A stretch of DNA of 64,000 nt from Thauera butanivorans NBRC 103042 (GTDB taxonomy: Bacteria; Pseudomonadota; Gammaproteobacteria; Burkholderiales; Rhodocyclaceae), in contig NZ_BCUG01000016.1 of the NCBI RefSeq assembly GCF_001591165.1, positions 1 through 64,000 on the forward strand, in the 5' to 3' direction. Each line of letters begins with the position of its first letter. Within the stretch, counting starts at the first letter, position 1. Shown here one piece after another: positions 16,696 through 27,819 of this stretch. The notes below the pieces were generated by a model that was not told the origin of the DNA, searched no databases, and saw nothing but the letters and a program-made list of their open reading frames with translations. Both the position numbers and the translations under genes were made by a program.

Positions 16696-17139
16696 ATGTT
16701 CCAGGGGGCCGCTGCGCTCAATCTCGATGCCAAGGGTCGCCTCGCGATTCCTGCACGGCATCGTGATGCCCTGGCCGTCGAAAACGGCCAGGTGGTGCTG
16801 ACCGCCCATCCCCATGGTTGCCTGCTCGTCTACCCGGTGCCCGCCTGGGTGCCGATTCGCGACACGGTGCTGGCCGCGCCCGGCCTGGATCCGACTTCCG
16901 CCATGCTCAAGCGCCTGCTCGTGGGGTTCGCCCAGGAGGAATCCCTCGATGCTGCCGGCCGTGTGCTGGTGGCGCCGTCGCTGCGCCAGTTCGCCAAGCT
17001 CGACAAGCAGGTCTGGCTGGTGGGCCAGGGCAGCCACTTCGAACTGTGGTCCGACGAAGGCTGGCAGAAGCAGCAGGAGGCCATGCTGGCGCTGATGAAC
17101 GCGGGCCTGCCGCCCGGTTTCGAGAGTCTGGCGCTGTGA
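16696..17139 (+). CDS. mraZ: Transcriptional regulator MraZ
   Basis: MraZ is the first dcw gene and represses its own cluster. The 147-residue protein has two AbrB-like repeats: residues 1-50 with [23 protein letters not shown] and residues 75-125 with [29 protein letters not shown], both ending in the DxxGR loop typical of the family. The ATG at 16696 is preceded by AGGGGGG; the upstream in-frame ATG at 16636 lies in the operator itself and is rejected. Tandem operator repeats and the promoter are directly upstream. Its stop overlaps the rsmH start. Confidence 0.96.
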   Translation: MFQGAAALNLDAKGRLAIPARHRDALAVENGQVVLTAHPHGCLLVYPVPAWVPIRDTVLAAPGLDPTSAMLKRLLVGFAQEESLDAAGRVLVAPSLRQFAKLDKQVWLVGQGSHFELWSDEGWQKQQEAMLALMNAGLPPGFESLAL

Positions 17140-18095
17140 GCACCGCGATGAATGCTGCCGAAGTGCCTGCTGCCCACGTCACCGTGCTGCTGAAAGAGGC
17201 GCTCGATGCGCTCGACGTCAAGCCGGGCGGGGTGTACGTCGACGGCACTTTCGGCCGTGGCGGACATAGCCGCGCCGTGCTCGAACGTCTCGGACCGGCG
17301 GGGCGGCTGATCGCCTTCGACCGCGATCCGGCGGCGATTGCGGCGGGCCGGGCACTGGGTGATGCACGGCTGACGCTGGTGCATGAGGCTTTCAGCTCGC
17401 TGGACGCAGTGCTGGGCGAGCTGGGTGTGGTGCAGGTGGATGGGGTGTTGCTGGATCTCGGGGTGTCCTCACCCCAGCTCGACGAGGCGGCGCGAGGCAT
17501 GAGCTTTCGCTTCGATGCGCCGCTGGACATGCGTATGGATACCAGCCGCGGGCAGACCGTGGCGGACTGGCTGGCGGAAGCGTCCGTCGGCCGGATGACG
17601 GAGGTGATCAGGGATTATGGCGAGGAACGGTTTGCTCATGCGATTGCAAAGGCGATTGCAACTGCTCGGACAGGGGGGGCTGTTGCAACCACTGGACAAC
17701 TTGCCGCGATCGTGGAAAAAGCGGTCCGTACACGCGAGCCGGGGCAGCACCCGGCGACACGCACCTTCCAGGCTCTACGGATTTTCATCAATCAGGAGCT
17801 CGAGGAGCTGACGCGCGTGCTGCCTGCCTGCGTGAACCGTCTCGGTACGGGCGGGCGGCTGGTGGTGATCAGCTTCCATTCCCTCGAAGACCGCATCGTC
17901 AAGCGTTTCATGCGTGACGAATCCCGTCCGCCAGTGCTGCCGGCCCGGTTGCCGGTCCGTGCCGCCGAGCTGCCGCCGCCCCGCCTGCGCCTGATCGGCA
18001 AGGCGCTGCGGCCGGCTGCCGCGGAAGTGGCGGCCAACCCCCGTTCGCGCAGCGCGGTGATGCGGGTGGCCGAACGCGCCGGGAGCGAAGCATGA
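17136..18095 (+). CDS. rsmH: 16S rRNA (cytosine(1402)-N4)-methyltransferase
   Basis: RsmH (MraW) methylates N4 of C1402, the same nucleotide whose ribose is methylated by RsmI encoded 3 kb away. The protein has [13 protein letters not shown], the SAM motif [17 protein letters not shown], the [17 protein letters not shown] block, the [18 protein letters not shown] motif and the late [15 protein letters not shown] chose GTG 17136, which overlaps the mraZ stop as GTGA and gives 319 residues; the in-frame ATG at 17148 (315 residues) is an equally possible start. Its stop overlaps ftsL. Confidence 0.95.
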   Translation: MSTAMNAAEVPAAHVTVLLKEALDALDVKPGGVYVDGTFGRGGHSRAVLERLGPAGRLIAFDRDPAAIAAGRALGDARLTLVHEAFSSLDAVLGELGVVQVDGVLLDLGVSSPQLDEAARGMSFRFDAPLDMRMDTSRGQTVADWLAEASVGRMTEVIRDYGEERFAHAIAKAIATARTGGAVATTGQLAAIVEKAVRTREPGQHPATRTFQALRIFINQELEELTRVLPACVNRLGTGGRLVVISFHSLEDRIVKRFMRDESRPPVLPARLPVRAAELPPPRLRLIGKALRPAAAEVAANPRSRSAVMRVAERAGSEA

Positions 18096-18361
18096 AGATG
18101 CGCTTCGATGCCGTGCTGGTGGCGCTGACGGTGGCGAGTGCGCTGGGGGTGGTCTCCGCCCAGCACCAGGCCCGCAAGCTGTATGCCGAGTTCGAGCGCG
18201 AGCAGGCGCGGGCGCACAGCCTCGAAGTGGAATGGGGTCAATTGCAACTTGAACAAAGCACCTGGGCAGCGCATGCCCGGGTGGAAAAGCTCGCGCGGGA
18301 AAGGTTGGGCATGCGCCCGCCCGTGCCGGGCCAGGTCCTGGTGGTGGAGCCGTCATCATGA
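18092..18361 (+). CDS. ftsL: Cell division protein FtsL
   Basis: FtsL is a small bitopic divisome protein that forms the FtsQLB complex and activates FtsWI. The 89-residue protein has one N-terminal membrane segment ([19 protein letters not shown], residues about 4-22), then a heptad-rich coiled coil ([29 protein letters not shown]), then [12 protein letters not shown] and a P-x-P tail. Both ends overlap neighbours by 4 bp (ATGA). Length and place between rsmH and ftsI are diagnostic. Confidence 0.95.
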   Translation: MKMRFDAVLVALTVASALGVVSAQHQARKLYAEFEREQARAHSLEVEWGQLQLEQSTWAAHARVEKLARERLGMRPPVPGQVLVVEPSS

Positions 18362-20130
18362 AGAAGAACCAGCGCGCGGTCACCTTCAATCACAACCCCT
18401 TGCTCAAGCGCGAGCTGCCGATGTGGCGCCCGCGCTTTCTGCTGCTCGCGCTGCTGGCGGGGTCGATGACCCTGGCCGGGCGCGCCCTGTATCTGCAGGG
18501 CGTCAATAACGATTTCCTGCAGGCCAAGGGCGAGTCGCGCTATGCGCGCACGATCGAGATTCCGGCCACGCGCGGCCGCATCACCGACCGCCACGGCGAC
18601 ATGCTGGCGGTCAGCACGCCGGTGCGTTCGGTATGGGCAATGCCGGCCGACGCCAAGCTCGAACCCGCGCAGGTGCGCGAACTGGCGCGGATGCTGGAAA
18701 TGGATGTGCGCGAGCTCAACGAGAAGCTCGCCAGCCAGCGTGATTTCGTCTACCTGAAGCGCCAGCTGTCGCCGGAAGTGGCCCAGCGCATCGCCGATCT
18801 CGAACTGCCCGGCATCCACCAGCAGCGCGAGTTCCGCCGCTACTACCCGGGCGGCGAAGTGATGGCGCACATTCTCGGCTTCACCAACGTCGAGGACCGG
18901 GGCCAGGAAGGCATCGAACTGGCCTTCGACAAGCAGCTCGCCGGCGAGCCCGGCCTGCGCCGCGTGATCAAGGACCGCCGCGGCCAGATCATCGAAGGTG
19001 CCGAGGCCGTCCGCCCGCCGCGCGAAGGCGAGGAGGTGGCGCTGTCGATCGACGGCAAGATCCAGTACCTCGCCTGGTCGGCGCTGCGCGACACGATGAA
19101 GGAGCACAAGGCCAAGGCGGGCGCGGCGGTGGTCATCGATTCGCGCAGCGGCGAGATCCTCGCGATGGTGAATGCGCCGACCTTCAACCCCAACAACCGC
19201 CGCAACCTGACCGGTGAACAGTTGCGCAACCGGGTGTTCACCGACAGTTTCGAGCCGGGCTCGATCATGAAACCGTTCATTGCCGGGTTGGCGCTCGACC
19301 GCGGCAAGGTCAGGCCGACGACGATGATCGATGCGACCGCCGGCCGCATGACCATCGGCACGGCGACGATTTCGGATTCGCATCGCCATGCCAAGCCGAT
19401 GACCGTCGCCGAGGTCATCCAGAAGTCCTCCAACATCGGCACGGTCAAGCTCGCCCAGCATTTCACGCCGACCGAGATGTGGCAGCTGTTCGACGACCTG
19501 GGCTTCGGCAAGCCGCTCAATCTGGGCTTCCCGGGTGAAAGCGGCGGGCGGCTGCGCCCGGCCAAGAGCTGGAAGCCGATCGAGCAGGCGACGATGTCCT
19601 ACGGCCACGGCATTTCGGTCAGCCTGATCCAGATGGCACGCGCCTATCTCGCCTTTGCACGCGATGGCGAACTCGTTCCGCTGTCGTTGACCCGCCTCGA
19701 AGGCAGGCCCAGCAATGGACGGCGGATCTTCTCGGTCGAGACCGCGCGGGCGATGCGCACGATGCTGGAGTCGGTGACCCAGACCGGCGGCACCGCGACC
19801 AGGGCCCAGGTGGCCGGCTACCGCGTCGGCGGCAAGACCGGCACCGCGCTGAAGATCGAGAACGGCCGCTACGTCAAGCGCTACATCGCCTCCTTCGTCG
19901 GCTTCGCGCCGGTTTCGAACCCGCGCCTGGTCGTCGCCGTGATGATCGACGAGCCGAGCGCCGGCAGCTACTACGCCGGCACCGTGGTCGGACCGCTGTT
20001 CTCGCGCATCATGGAAGGCTCGTTGCGCTCGCTGGGCGTGGCGCCGGACGCGCCGCTGACGCCGCTGCATCTTGCCCGTCGCCAGAGCGAAGAAAGCGAG
20101 GCGGCCGGCGTGGCGCAGGAGAGCATGTAA
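18358..20130 (+). CDS. ftsI: Septal peptidoglycan transpeptidase PBP3
   Basis: FtsI cross-links septal peptidoglycan with FtsW. The 590-residue class B PBP has a cytoplasmic tail, a membrane helix at about residues 25-45 (FLLLALLAGSMTLAGRALY), the pedestal domain with ATRGRITDRHGDMLAVSTPV, and the penicillin-binding domain with the catalytic SxxK as SIMK (Ser302-Lys305), SSN in KSSNIGTVKLA, and KTG at Lys493 in GGKTGTA. It overlaps ftsL by 4 bp and its stop is directly followed by murE. Confidence 0.97.
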   Translation: MKKNQRAVTFNHNPLLKRELPMWRPRFLLLALLAGSMTLAGRALYLQGVNNDFLQAKGESRYARTIEIPATRGRITDRHGDMLAVSTPVRSVWAMPADAKLEPAQVRELARMLEMDVRELNEKLASQRDFVYLKRQLSPEVAQRIADLELPGIHQQREFRRYYPGGEVMAHILGFTNVEDRGQEGIELAFDKQLAGEPGLRRVIKDRRGQIIEGAEAVRPPREGEEVALSIDGKIQYLAWSALRDTMKEHKAKAGAAVVIDSRSGEILAMVNAPTFNPNNRRNLTGEQLRNRVFTDSFEPGSIMKPFIAGLALDRGKVRPTTMIDATAGRMTIGTATISDSHRHAKPMTVAEVIQKSSNIGTVKLAQHFTPTEMWQLFDDLGFGKPLNLGFPGESGGRLRPAKSWKPIEQATMSYGHGISVSLIQMARAYLAFARDGELVPLSLTRLEGRPSNGRRIFSVETARAMRTMLESVTQTGGTATRAQVAGYRVGGKTGTALKIENGRYVKRYIASFVGFAPVSNPRLVVAVMIDEPSAGSYYAGTVVGPLFSRIMEGSLRSLGVAPDAPLTPLHLARRQSEESEAAGVAQESM

Positions 20131-21630
20131 ATGGGCAGGGTCGCCTCGATCCTGGCCTGCCTGCGTGCGGCGGGCGTGCAGCCTGCCGGCATCACCGCCG
20201 ATTCGCGCAAGCTCGGCGCCGGCGAAGTGTTCGCGGCATGGCCGGGTTTTCGTACCGACGGCCGCCGCTACCTGGCTTCGGCGATCGAGGGGGGGGCTGC
20301 GGCCGTGCTGTGGGAAAGCGCCGACGGCTTCAACCCGGGTCACCTGCCGGTGCCGTCGCTGCCGGTCGAAGGTCTGCGCGAGCTTGCCGGGCATCTCGCT
20401 CACGAGATATACGGCCGTCCGTCCGAAAAACTCTGGCTGGCGGGCGTGACCGGGACCAACGGCAAGACGACGGTGAGCCAGATGCTCGCTGCCGCGCTGC
20501 AGGGCCTGGGGACGCGCTGCGGCATCGTCGGCACGCTCGGCAACGGCTTTCCGGGGGAACTGGAGAGCGCGCTCAACACCACGCCCGACGCGCTGGAACT
20601 GCATCGGCTGCTGGCCGGCTTCGTTGCGGCCGGCGCGGGCGCGGCAGTGATGGAAGTGTCGTCGATCGGCCTCGACCAGGGCAGGGTGAACGGCGCCTGC
20701 TTCGATGCGGTGATCTTCACCAACCTGAGCCGCGACCACCTCGATTATCACGGTTCGATGGAAGTCTATGGCGAGGCCAAGTCCCGCCTGTTCGCGCTGG
20801 GCAGCAGCGCGGCCGCGATCATCAACATCGACGATCCGTTCGGGCTGATGCTGGCGCGGCGCCTGGCCGGCGAAGGCCGCGAGGTGATCGCCTGCACGCT
20901 GTACCAGGCCAATGCCGATGCCGTGCCCGGCGCGCGCGTGCTGTTCGCCGACCGGCTGCAGTCGTCCGCCACCGGCTTCCGCTTCGCGCTGCACTGGGAC
21001 GGGCGCACTGTGGACGTCCAGGTGCGCGTGGTCGGGCATTTCAACGTCTCCAACCTGTTGCTGGTCGCCGCGGCCCTGCTCGTCCACGGTCTTCCGTTCG
21101 ACGAACTGGCACCGCATCTGGCGCGCCTGCAGCCGCCGGAAGGGCGCATGCAACTGGTGGGCGGCGTCTGCGAACCGCTGATCGTGATCGACTACGCGCA
21201 TACGCCGGACGCGCTCGCCCAGGTGCTCGAATCCCTGCGGCCGACGGTGAACTCGCGTCAGGGCAGACTGGTCTGCGTGTTCGGCTGCGGCGGTGATCGC
21301 GATCCCGGCAAGCGGCCGATCATGGGCGAGGTGGCGCGCCGGTTGGCCGATCGCGTCATCGTCACCAGCGACAATCCGCGTACCGAGGATCCGCAGAAGA
21401 TCCTCGAAGCGGTTGCGGCCGGGGCGGGGCCGGCAGCCGAGTGCATCGTCGATCGCGCCCGGGCGATCGGCTTCGCCGTCGCCGAAGCGGCGGCGGACGA
21501 CGTGGTGGTGATCGCCGGCAAGGGCCACGAGCCTTACCAGGAAATCCATGGCCGGCGCCTGCCGTTCTCCGATCTCGAACAGGCCGATCTTGCCCTGCGC
21601 GCCTGGCATGCCCGAGGTGCGCAGCGATGA
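20131..21630 (+). CDS. murE: UDP-MurNAc-tripeptide synthetase (meso-DAP adding)
   Basis: MurE adds meso-diaminopimelate to UDP-MurNAc-L-Ala-D-Glu. The 499-residue protein has ITADSRKLGAGEVFAAWPG near the start, the P-loop [16 protein letters not shown] around residue 110, NTTPDALELHRLL, and YAHTPDALAQVLE. The DNPR motif in VTSDNPRTEDPQKIL near residue 415 indicates a DAP-adding rather than lysine-adding enzyme. The start follows the ftsI TAA directly. A cluster of Gly codons (GGGGGG) around 20290 is in frame. Confidence 0.96.
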   Translation: MGRVASILACLRAAGVQPAGITADSRKLGAGEVFAAWPGFRTDGRRYLASAIEGGAAAVLWESADGFNPGHLPVPSLPVEGLRELAGHLAHEIYGRPSEKLWLAGVTGTNGKTTVSQMLAAALQGLGTRCGIVGTLGNGFPGELESALNTTPDALELHRLLAGFVAAGAGAAVMEVSSIGLDQGRVNGACFDAVIFTNLSRDHLDYHGSMEVYGEAKSRLFALGSSAAAIINIDDPFGLMLARRLAGEGREVIACTLYQANADAVPGARVLFADRLQSSATGFRFALHWDGRTVDVQVRVVGHFNVSNLLLVAAALLVHGLPFDELAPHLARLQPPEGRMQLVGGVCEPLIVIDYAHTPDALAQVLESLRPTVNSRQGRLVCVFGCGGDRDPGKRPIMGEVARRLADRVIVTSDNPRTEDPQKILEAVAAGAGPAAECIVDRARAIGFAVAEAAADDVVVIAGKGHEPYQEIHGRRLPFSDLEQADLALRAWHARGAQR

Positions 21631-23039
21631 TGAGCCTGCAGGATGCGGCCCGCGCGCTCGCCGCGCACGGCGCGCATGCCACCGCCATGGTGCGTTTCGG
21701 CAGTGTCGGCAGCGACAGCCGGGCGCTGGTGCCGGGCCAGCTGTTCGTCGCCCTGCGGGGCGAGCGCTTCGACGGCCATGCTTTCGTCGGCACCGCGGCC
21801 GAGGCCGGCGCGGCGGCTGCGCTGGTGGATGCGCGCTGGTTCGCCGAAAACCCCGCGCCGGTGCTGCCGGTAGTGGTGGTCGACGATACCCGGCGCGCGC
21901 TCGGCACGCTGGCCGCGGCCTGGCGCGCGCGCTTCGCACTGCCGCTGATCGGCATCACCGGCAGCAACGGCAAGACCACGGTGAAGGAAATGTGCGCCGC
22001 CATCCTGCGCGCCCAGGCCCGCCGCGAGGGCTTCTGCGACGAGTCGGTGCTGGCGACGCAGGGCAACCTGAACAACGACATCGGCCTGCCGCTGACCCTG
22101 CTCGGCCTGCGCGACTTCCACCGCGCCGCGGTGATCGAGATGGGCATGAACCAGCCGGGCGAGATCGCCTATCTCACCGGGCTGGCGCAGCCGACGGTGG
22201 CGATCGTCAACAATGCCCAGCGCGCGCACCTGCAGGGCATGGGCACGCTGGACGAAGTCGCGCAGGAGAAGGGCGCGATCTACGGCGGGCTCGGTACGGC
22301 CGGCGCCGCCGTGATCAATGCCGACGATCCGCATGCGGACGGCTGGCGCCGCCTCAACGACGGGCGCCGGATTGTGACATTCGGTATCGACCGCGCTGCC
22401 GACGTGCGCGGACAAGCTACCCTTCGCGGCCTCGGCTCGCGGGTGGGACTCGACACGCCGCAGGGCCGCATCGAATTCGCGCTGCAGGTGCCCGGCCTGC
22501 ACAACGTGCGTAACGCCGTCGGCGCCGCCGCGGCCTGCCTGGCGGCCGGTGCGACACTCGAAGCGGTGGCCGAAGGCCTGGCTGCCTTCGCCGGCAGCCG
22601 CGGCCGCCTGCAGCGGCGCGAAGGCTTGAGCGGCGCGGTGATCCTGGACGATTCCTACAACGCCAATCCCGACTCCGTGCGTGCCGGGATCGACGTGCTG
22701 GCGGCGATGCCGGGCCATACCTGGCTGGTGCTGGGCGACATGGGCGAAGTGGGCGAAACCAGCGCCCAGGTGCACGACGAGATCGGCGGCTACGCCAAGA
22801 GCAAGGGCATCGACGGCCTGTTCGCGCTGGGCGACATGACGGCGGTGGCGGTGCGCAATTTCGGCGAGGGCGGACACCACTTCAACTCGCCCGAAGCACT
22901 GGTCCGGGCGCTGTCGGCACGGCTCGATGCGGACTCGGTGGTGTTGGTGAAAGGCTCGCGCTTCATGCGTATGGAAAGAGTGGCGGATGCGCTTGCGGCA
23001 GTGCACAATCCTGCCCCTTCGAACGGAACCGGCTCCTGA
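21627..23039 (+). CDS. murF: UDP-MurNAc-tripeptide--D-alanyl-D-alanine ligase
   Basis: MurF completes the UDP-MurNAc-pentapeptide by adding D-Ala-D-Ala. The 470-residue protein begins [15 protein letters not shown]; it has [25 protein letters not shown], the P-loop [13 protein letters not shown] around residue 115, [16 protein letters not shown], and the C-terminal [14 protein letters not shown]. The ATG at 21627 overlaps the murE stop as ATGA; a second ATG follows immediately and may be used. The mraY start is 1 bp after its TGA. Confidence 0.96.
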   Translation: MMSLQDAARALAAHGAHATAMVRFGSVGSDSRALVPGQLFVALRGERFDGHAFVGTAAEAGAAAALVDARWFAENPAPVLPVVVVDDTRRALGTLAAAWRARFALPLIGITGSNGKTTVKEMCAAILRAQARREGFCDESVLATQGNLNNDIGLPLTLLGLRDFHRAAVIEMGMNQPGEIAYLTGLAQPTVAIVNNAQRAHLQGMGTLDEVAQEKGAIYGGLGTAGAAVINADDPHADGWRRLNDGRRIVTFGIDRAADVRGQATLRGLGSRVGLDTPQGRIEFALQVPGLHNVRNAVGAAAACLAAGATLEAVAEGLAAFAGSRGRLQRREGLSGAVILDDSYNANPDSVRAGIDVLAAMPGHTWLVLGDMGEVGETSAQVHDEIGGYAKSKGIDGLFALGDMTAVAVRNFGEGGHHFNSPEALVRALSARLDADSVVLVKGSRFMRMERVADALAAVHNPAPSNGTGS

Positions 23040-23040
23040 C

Positions 23041-24129
23041 ATGCTGTTGGAAATCGCACTCTGGCTAGGCCAGGACATTCGTGGCTTCAACGTCTTCGGC
23101 TACATCACGCTGCGGACGGTGCTGGCCGCGCTGACCGCGCTGGCGATCTCGCTGATCGCCGGCCCCGGCGTCATCCGCTGGCTGGCGGCCAAGAAGATCG
23201 GCCAGGCGGTGCGCGACGACGGCCCCAAGTCGCACCTGACCAAGGCCGGCACGCCGACCATGGGCGGCGCGCTGATCCTGATCTCGATCGGCATCACCGT
23301 GCTGCTGTGGGGCGACCTGAAGAACGACTACGTCTGGGTGACGCTGCTCGTCACCCTCGGCTTCGGCGCCGTCGGCTGGGTGGATGACTGGCGCAAGGTC
23401 GTGCACCGCGACCCCAAGGGGCTGGCCAGCCGCTGGAAGTATTTCTGGACCTCGGCGATCGCGCTGGCGGCGGCGATCTACCTCGGCCTCAGCGCCGACA
23501 CGCCGGCGCAGACCGAGCTGATCGTGCCCTTCTTCAAGGCCGTGGCCTATCCGCTGGGCATCGTCGGCTTCGTCGCGCTGACCTATTTCGTCATCAACGG
23601 CACCAGCCACGCGGTCAACCTCACCGACGGCCTCGACGGCCTGGCGATCATGCCGACGGTGATGGTGGCCGGCGCGCTGGCGATCTTCGCCTACGTCGCC
23701 GGCCATGCCGGCTTCGCCAAGTACCTCGGCGTGCCCTACGTTGCCGGCGCGGGCGAACTGGCGGTGTTCTGCGGCGCGATCTGCGGCGCCGGGCTGGGCT
23801 TCCTGTGGTTCAACGCCTATCCGGCCGAAGTGTTCATGGGCGACGTCGGCGCGCTGGCGCTGGGCGCGGCGCTGGGCACCATCGCGGTCATCGTGCGCCA
23901 GGAGATCGTGCTCTTCATCATGGGCGGGCTGTTCGTCGCCGAGACCCTGTCGGTGATGGTGCAGGTGCTGTACTTCAAGGCCAGCGGCGGCAAGCGCATC
24001 TTCCGCATGGCGCCGCTGCACCACCACTACGAGCTGGGTGGCTGGAAGGAAACGCAGGTGGTGGTCCGCTTCTGGATCATCACCATCATGCTGGTGCTGT
24101 TCGGGTTGTCGACGCTGAAACTGAGATGA
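23041..24129 (+). CDS. mraY: Phospho-N-acetylmuramoyl-pentapeptide transferase
   Basis: MraY moves phospho-MurNAc-pentapeptide onto undecaprenyl phosphate to make lipid I at the inner membrane. The 362-residue protein has about ten membrane helices. Family motifs visible: [18 protein letters not shown] near residue 60, the Asp-rich [20 protein letters not shown] near residue 195, and [15 protein letters not shown] close to the C-terminus. Start and length match the family. It overlaps murD by 4 bp. Confidence 0.97.
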   Translation: MLLEIALWLGQDIRGFNVFGYITLRTVLAALTALAISLIAGPGVIRWLAAKKIGQAVRDDGPKSHLTKAGTPTMGGALILISIGITVLLWGDLKNDYVWVTLLVTLGFGAVGWVDDWRKVVHRDPKGLASRWKYFWTSAIALAAAIYLGLSADTPAQTELIVPFFKAVAYPLGIVGFVALTYFVINGTSHAVNLTDGLDGLAIMPTVMVAGALAIFAYVAGHAGFAKYLGVPYVAGAGELAVFCGAICGAGLGFLWFNAYPAEVFMGDVGALALGAALGTIAVIVRQEIVLFIMGGLFVAETLSVMVQVLYFKASGGKRIFRMAPLHHHYELGGWKETQVVVRFWIITIMLVLFGLSTLKLR

Positions 24130-25529
24130 GCGAACTGACGGGCAAACACGTTCTGGTGCTCGGGCTCGGCGAATCGGGCCTGGCGATGGCGCGCTGGTGC
24201 GCGCTGCGCGGCGCGCGCCTGCGCGTCGCCGACAGCCGTGCCGTGCCGCCCGGCCTCGAGGCGCTGCGCGAGGACGCGCCGCTGGCCGAAATCGTCAGCG
24301 GCGGCTTCGGCGCCGAAGTGCTCGATGGCATCGATCTCGTCGCTCTCAGCCCCGGGCTCGATCCGCGCACCGGCGTCGCCGCCGAAGCCTGCCGCCGCGG
24401 CCTGCCCGTCACCGGCGAAATGAGCCTGCTGGCGCAGGCGCTGGCCGAACTCGGCGTGCGCGGGCGCAGCCGCATCCTCGCCATCACCGGCACCAACGGC
24501 AAGACCACGACCACGGCGCTGACTGCCGCGCTGGCGCAGTCGGCGGGCATCGACGCGGTCGCCGCCGGCAACATCAGCCCGGCGGCGCTCGACGTGCTGA
24601 TGGAGCGCCTGGAGCTGGGCATCGAGCTGCCCGCCTGCTGGGTGCTGGAGCTGTCCAGCTTCCAGCTCGAGACTCTGGACGGCCTGGATGCCGAGGCGGC
24701 GACGGTGCTGAACGTCAGCGACGACCATCTGGACCGCTATGCCGGCGTCGAGGCCTATGCCGCGACCAAGGCCGCGATCTTCCAGGGGCAGGGCGTGCAG
24801 GTGCTGAACCGCCAGGACGCGCGCGTCGCGGCGATGGCGCTGCCGGGCCGCCGGGTGATCCGCTTCGGTGTCGACGCTCCGCACGGCGCCGAGACGGATT
24901 ACGGCATCGCCTGCCACAACGGCGCCGACTGGCTGGTGCGCGGCCACCAGCCGCTGCTGGCGCTGGCCGAGCTGGCGCTGGCCGGGCGTCACAACGCCGC
25001 CAACGCGCTGGCCGCGCTGGCGCTGTGCGAAGCCGGACTGGACATGGCACCCGCGCAGTTGATTGCCGGCCTGCGTGCCTTCCGCGGCTTGCCGCACCGT
25101 GTCGAGCTGGTCGCCGAGCGCGCCGACGGCGTGCGCTTCTACGACGATTCCAAGGGCACCAACGTCGGCGCGACGGTCGCCGCGCTGGACGGCTTCGACC
25201 GTCCGGTGGTGTTGATCGCCGGCGGCGACGGCAAGGGTCAGGATTTCTCGCCGCTCGCGCCCGCGGTCGCCGGCAGGGCGCGCGCGGTACTGCTGATCGG
25301 CCGCGATGCGGCCCTGATCGAAGCTGCATTGGCAGGTACAGGTGTTCCGCTGGAGCATGCTGCCGATCTCGAAACCGCGGTTGTTCGTGCCGCTGAACTG
25401 GCGCAGCAAGGGGATGCGGTGCTGCTGTCCCCCGCCTGCGCCAGCTTCGACATGTTCCGCGGCTATGCCCATCGCGCCGAAGTGTTCATTGCCGCGGTGC
25501 GGCGCTTGCCGGAGGTCGACGCGCGATGA
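24126..25529 (+). CDS. murD: UDP-MurNAc-L-alanine--D-glutamate ligase
   Basis: MurD adds D-glutamate to UDP-MurNAc-L-Ala. The 467-residue protein has the N-terminal [23 protein letters not shown]-binding fold, [10 protein letters not shown], the P-loop [18 protein letters not shown] around residue 120, [10 protein letters not shown], the [11 protein letters not shown] block and the C-terminal [16 protein letters not shown]. Both start (ATGA with mraY) and stop (with ftsW) overlap their neighbours, consistent with translational coupling. Confidence 0.96.
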   Translation: MSELTGKHVLVLGLGESGLAMARWCALRGARLRVADSRAVPPGLEALREDAPLAEIVSGGFGAEVLDGIDLVALSPGLDPRTGVAAEACRRGLPVTGEMSLLAQALAELGVRGRSRILAITGTNGKTTTTALTAALAQSAGIDAVAAGNISPAALDVLMERLELGIELPACWVLELSSFQLETLDGLDAEAATVLNVSDDHLDRYAGVEAYAATKAAIFQGQGVQVLNRQDARVAAMALPGRRVIRFGVDAPHGAETDYGIACHNGADWLVRGHQPLLALAELALAGRHNAANALAALALCEAGLDMAPAQLIAGLRAFRGLPHRVELVAERADGVRFYDDSKGTNVGATVAALDGFDRPVVLIAGGDGKGQDFSPLAPAVAGRARAVLLIGRDAALIEAALAGTGVPLEHAADLETAVVRAAELAQQGDAVLLSPACASFDMFRGYAHRAEVFIAAVRRLPEVDAR

Positions 25530-26752
25530 AACTCGGCTCCAGCCTGACGAACATGTTCTCCGCCGTTTCGGGCAAGTCCGCGGCGCCGAGAGGGGGCGAT
25601 CGCTTCGCGCGCGGCGGCAACTCGATGCGCGAACTCGATCCGCTGCTGATCTGGTCGGCCATCGGCTTGCTGCTGCTCGGACTGGTGATGGTGTATTCGG
25701 CTTCGATCGCGATCGCCGAAGGCAGCCGTTTCACCAACTACCAGCCCTATTACTTCGTCGCGCGCCATGCGGTGTTCATGGCCGTCGGCATCGGCTGCGG
25801 GCTGCTCGCCTTCCAACTGCCGATGGCGCGCTGGCAGCAACTGGCGATGCCCTTGTTCGTGGCCGGTGTGGTGCTGCTGATCGTGGTGCTGATTCCGGGC
25901 GTGGGGCGCGAAGTCAATGGCGCGCAGCGCTGGCTGTCGCTCGGGCCGGTCAACCTGCAGCCGTCGGAGTTGATGAAGATCTTCGCCGCGCTGTATGCCG
26001 CCGACTACACGGTGCGCAAGCTCGACGCCATGAGCAGCTTCAAGCGCGGCTTCCTGCCGATGATGGCGGTGATCCTGTTCGTCGGCTTCCTGCTGCTGCG
26101 CGAGCCGGACTTCGGCGCCTTCGTCGTCATCACCACGATCGCCTTCGGCGTGCTCTTCCTCGGCGGCATCAATGGCCGCGTGTTCGCGCTGCTGGCGATC
26201 GCCGCGGTGATCGGTTTCGTCATCCTGATTCTGGTGTCGCCCTACCGCCTGGAGCGCGTGCTCGGCTTCATGGACCCGTGGAAGGATGCCTTCGGCAAGG
26301 GCTACCAGCTGTCGCACGCGCTGATCGCGTTCGGCCGCGGCGAATGGTTCGGCGTCGGCCTGGGGGCGAGCGTGGAGAAGCTGTTCTACCTGCCCGAGGC
26401 GCATACCGATTTCCTGCTCGCGGTCATCGCCGAGGAGCTCGGCTTCGTCGGCATCATCGCGGTCATCGCCATGTTCGCGGTGCTGGTGCAGCGCGCCTTC
26501 GTGATCGGCCGCGAGGCGATCCGGCTCGAACGCTACTTCGCCGGCCTGGTGGCGCAGGGCATCGGCCTGTGGATCGGCGTGCAGTCCTTCATCAACATGG
26601 GCGTCAACATGGGCCTGCTGCCCACCAAGGGCCTGACCCTGCCGCTGATGAGCTTCGGCGGCTCGAGCATCGTCGCCAACTGCATCGCGCTGGCGATCCT
26701 GCTGCGCTGCGACTGGGAAGTGCGGCAACTGAAGCGCGGGGTCCAGCCATGA
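25526..26752 (+). CDS. ftsW: Septal peptidoglycan glycosyltransferase FtsW
   Basis: FtsW is the SEDS-family polymerase of septal peptidoglycan, partner of FtsI. The 408-residue protein has about ten membrane helices. SEDS landmarks are [15 protein letters not shown], the [25 protein letters not shown] stretch, [11 protein letters not shown] and the [18 protein letters not shown] loop, followed by [14 protein letters not shown]. The first 35 residues are a cytoplasmic, Arg/Gly-rich tail. It overlaps murD and murG by 4 bp each. Confidence 0.96.
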   Translation: MKLGSSLTNMFSAVSGKSAAPRGGDRFARGGNSMRELDPLLIWSAIGLLLLGLVMVYSASIAIAEGSRFTNYQPYYFVARHAVFMAVGIGCGLLAFQLPMARWQQLAMPLFVAGVVLLIVVLIPGVGREVNGAQRWLSLGPVNLQPSELMKIFAALYAADYTVRKLDAMSSFKRGFLPMMAVILFVGFLLLREPDFGAFVVITTIAFGVLFLGGINGRVFALLAIAAVIGFVILILVSPYRLERVLGFMDPWKDAFGKGYQLSHALIAFGRGEWFGVGLGASVEKLFYLPEAHTDFLLAVIAEELGFVGIIAVIAMFAVLVQRAFVIGREAIRLERYFAGLVAQGIGLWIGVQSFINMGVNMGLLPTKGLTLPLMSFGGSSIVANCIALAILLRCDWEVRQLKRGVQP

Positions 26753-27819
26753 AGACGCTGATGGTCATGGCCGGCGGCACCGGCGGCCACATCTTCCCCG
26801 GCATCGCGGTGGCCGAAGCCCTGCGCGAGCACGGCTGGCGCATCGTCTGGATGGGCAATCCGGACGGCATGGAAGCCCGCATCGTGCCGGCGCGCGGCTA
26901 CGACACCGCCTGGGTGCGCTTCGGCGCGCTGCGCGGCAAGGGCCTGGTGCGCAAGCTGATGCTGCCGCTGAACCTGCTGTCCGGCTTCTGGCAGGCGCTG
27001 CGCGCGCTGCGCCGCAGCCGGCCCGACGTGGTGCTGGGCATGGGCGGCTACATCACCTTCCCCGGCGGCATGATGGCGGCGCTGCTCGGCCGTCCGCTGG
27101 TGCTGCACGAGCAGAACTCGGTGGCGGGGCTGGCCAACCGCGTGCTGGCCGGCGTCGCCGAGCGGGTGCTGACGGGTTTCCCCGAGGTGCTGGGGAAAGG
27201 CCGCTGGGTCGGCAACCCGGTGCGCGCCGAGATCGCCGCCGTGGCGCCGCCGGGCGAGCGTTTCGCCGGCCGCGAAGGGCCACTGAAGCTTCTCGTCGTC
27301 GGCGGCAGCCTCGGCGCGGCGGCGCTCAACGACGCGGTGCCGGCCGCGCTCGCCCGCCTGCCGGCCGACGCCCGGCCGCAGGTGCTGCACCAGGCGGGCG
27401 AGAAGCAGATCGAGGCCTTGCACGCCGCGTATGCGAGCGCGCAGGTGGAGGGGGAACTGCGTCCCTTCATCGACGACATGGCGAGCGCCTACGCGGAGGC
27501 CGACCTGGTGATCTGCCGCGCTGGCGCGCTGACGGTGTCCGAACTCGCTGCGGTGGGGGCGGCCAGCCTGCTGGTGCCCTTCCCGTACGCGGTGGACGAT
27601 CACCAGACCGGCAATGCCCGCTTCCTCGCCGATCGCGGCGCGGCCTATCTGCTGCCGCAGACCGAACTCAACGCCGAACGGCTGGCCGGCATCCTCGCCA
27701 GCATCGACCGTCCGCGCCTGCTGCAGATGGCGGAGAACGCCCGTGCCCTGGCCCGCCCGCAGGCGGCTGCCGAAGTGGCGCGCGTCTGCGAGGCACTGGC
27801 CGGCGGAGACAGGACATGA
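26749..27819 (+). CDS. murG: Lipid II synthase (UDP-GlcNAc transferase) MurG
   Basis: MurG adds GlcNAc to lipid I, giving lipid II at the inner face of the membrane. The 356-residue protein has the N-terminal glycine loop [16 protein letters not shown], the [14 protein letters not shown] loop, [30 protein letters not shown] and the sugar-nucleotide block [16 protein letters not shown] plus [11 protein letters not shown]. Its TGA lies inside the ATG of a vestigial murC-like reading frame that overlaps it by 4 bp, so murC now starts 96 bp further downstream. Confidence 0.96.
   Translation: MKTLMVMAGGTGGHIFPGIAVAEALREHGWRIVWMGNPDGMEARIVPARGYDTAWVRFGALRGKGLVRKLMLPLNLLSGFWQALRALRRSRPDVVLGMGGYITFPGGMMAALLGRPLVLHEQNSVAGLANRVLAGVAERVLTGFPEVLGKGRWVGNPVRAEIAAVAPPGERFAGREGPLKLLVVGGSLGAAALNDAVPAALARLPADARPQVLHQAGEKQIEALHAAYASAQVEGELRPFIDDMASAYAEADLVICRAGALTVSELAAVGAASLLVPFPYAVDDHQTGNARFLADRGAAYLLPQTELNAERLAGILASIDRPRLLQMAENARALARPQAAAEVARVCEALAGGDRT

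Noticed and set aside
18238-21939. Minus-strand open frame of about 1230 codons opposite ftsI, murE and murF
   Set aside because: It is the mirror of three essential genes with intact motifs and has Arg/Ala/His-rich composition without family signatures.
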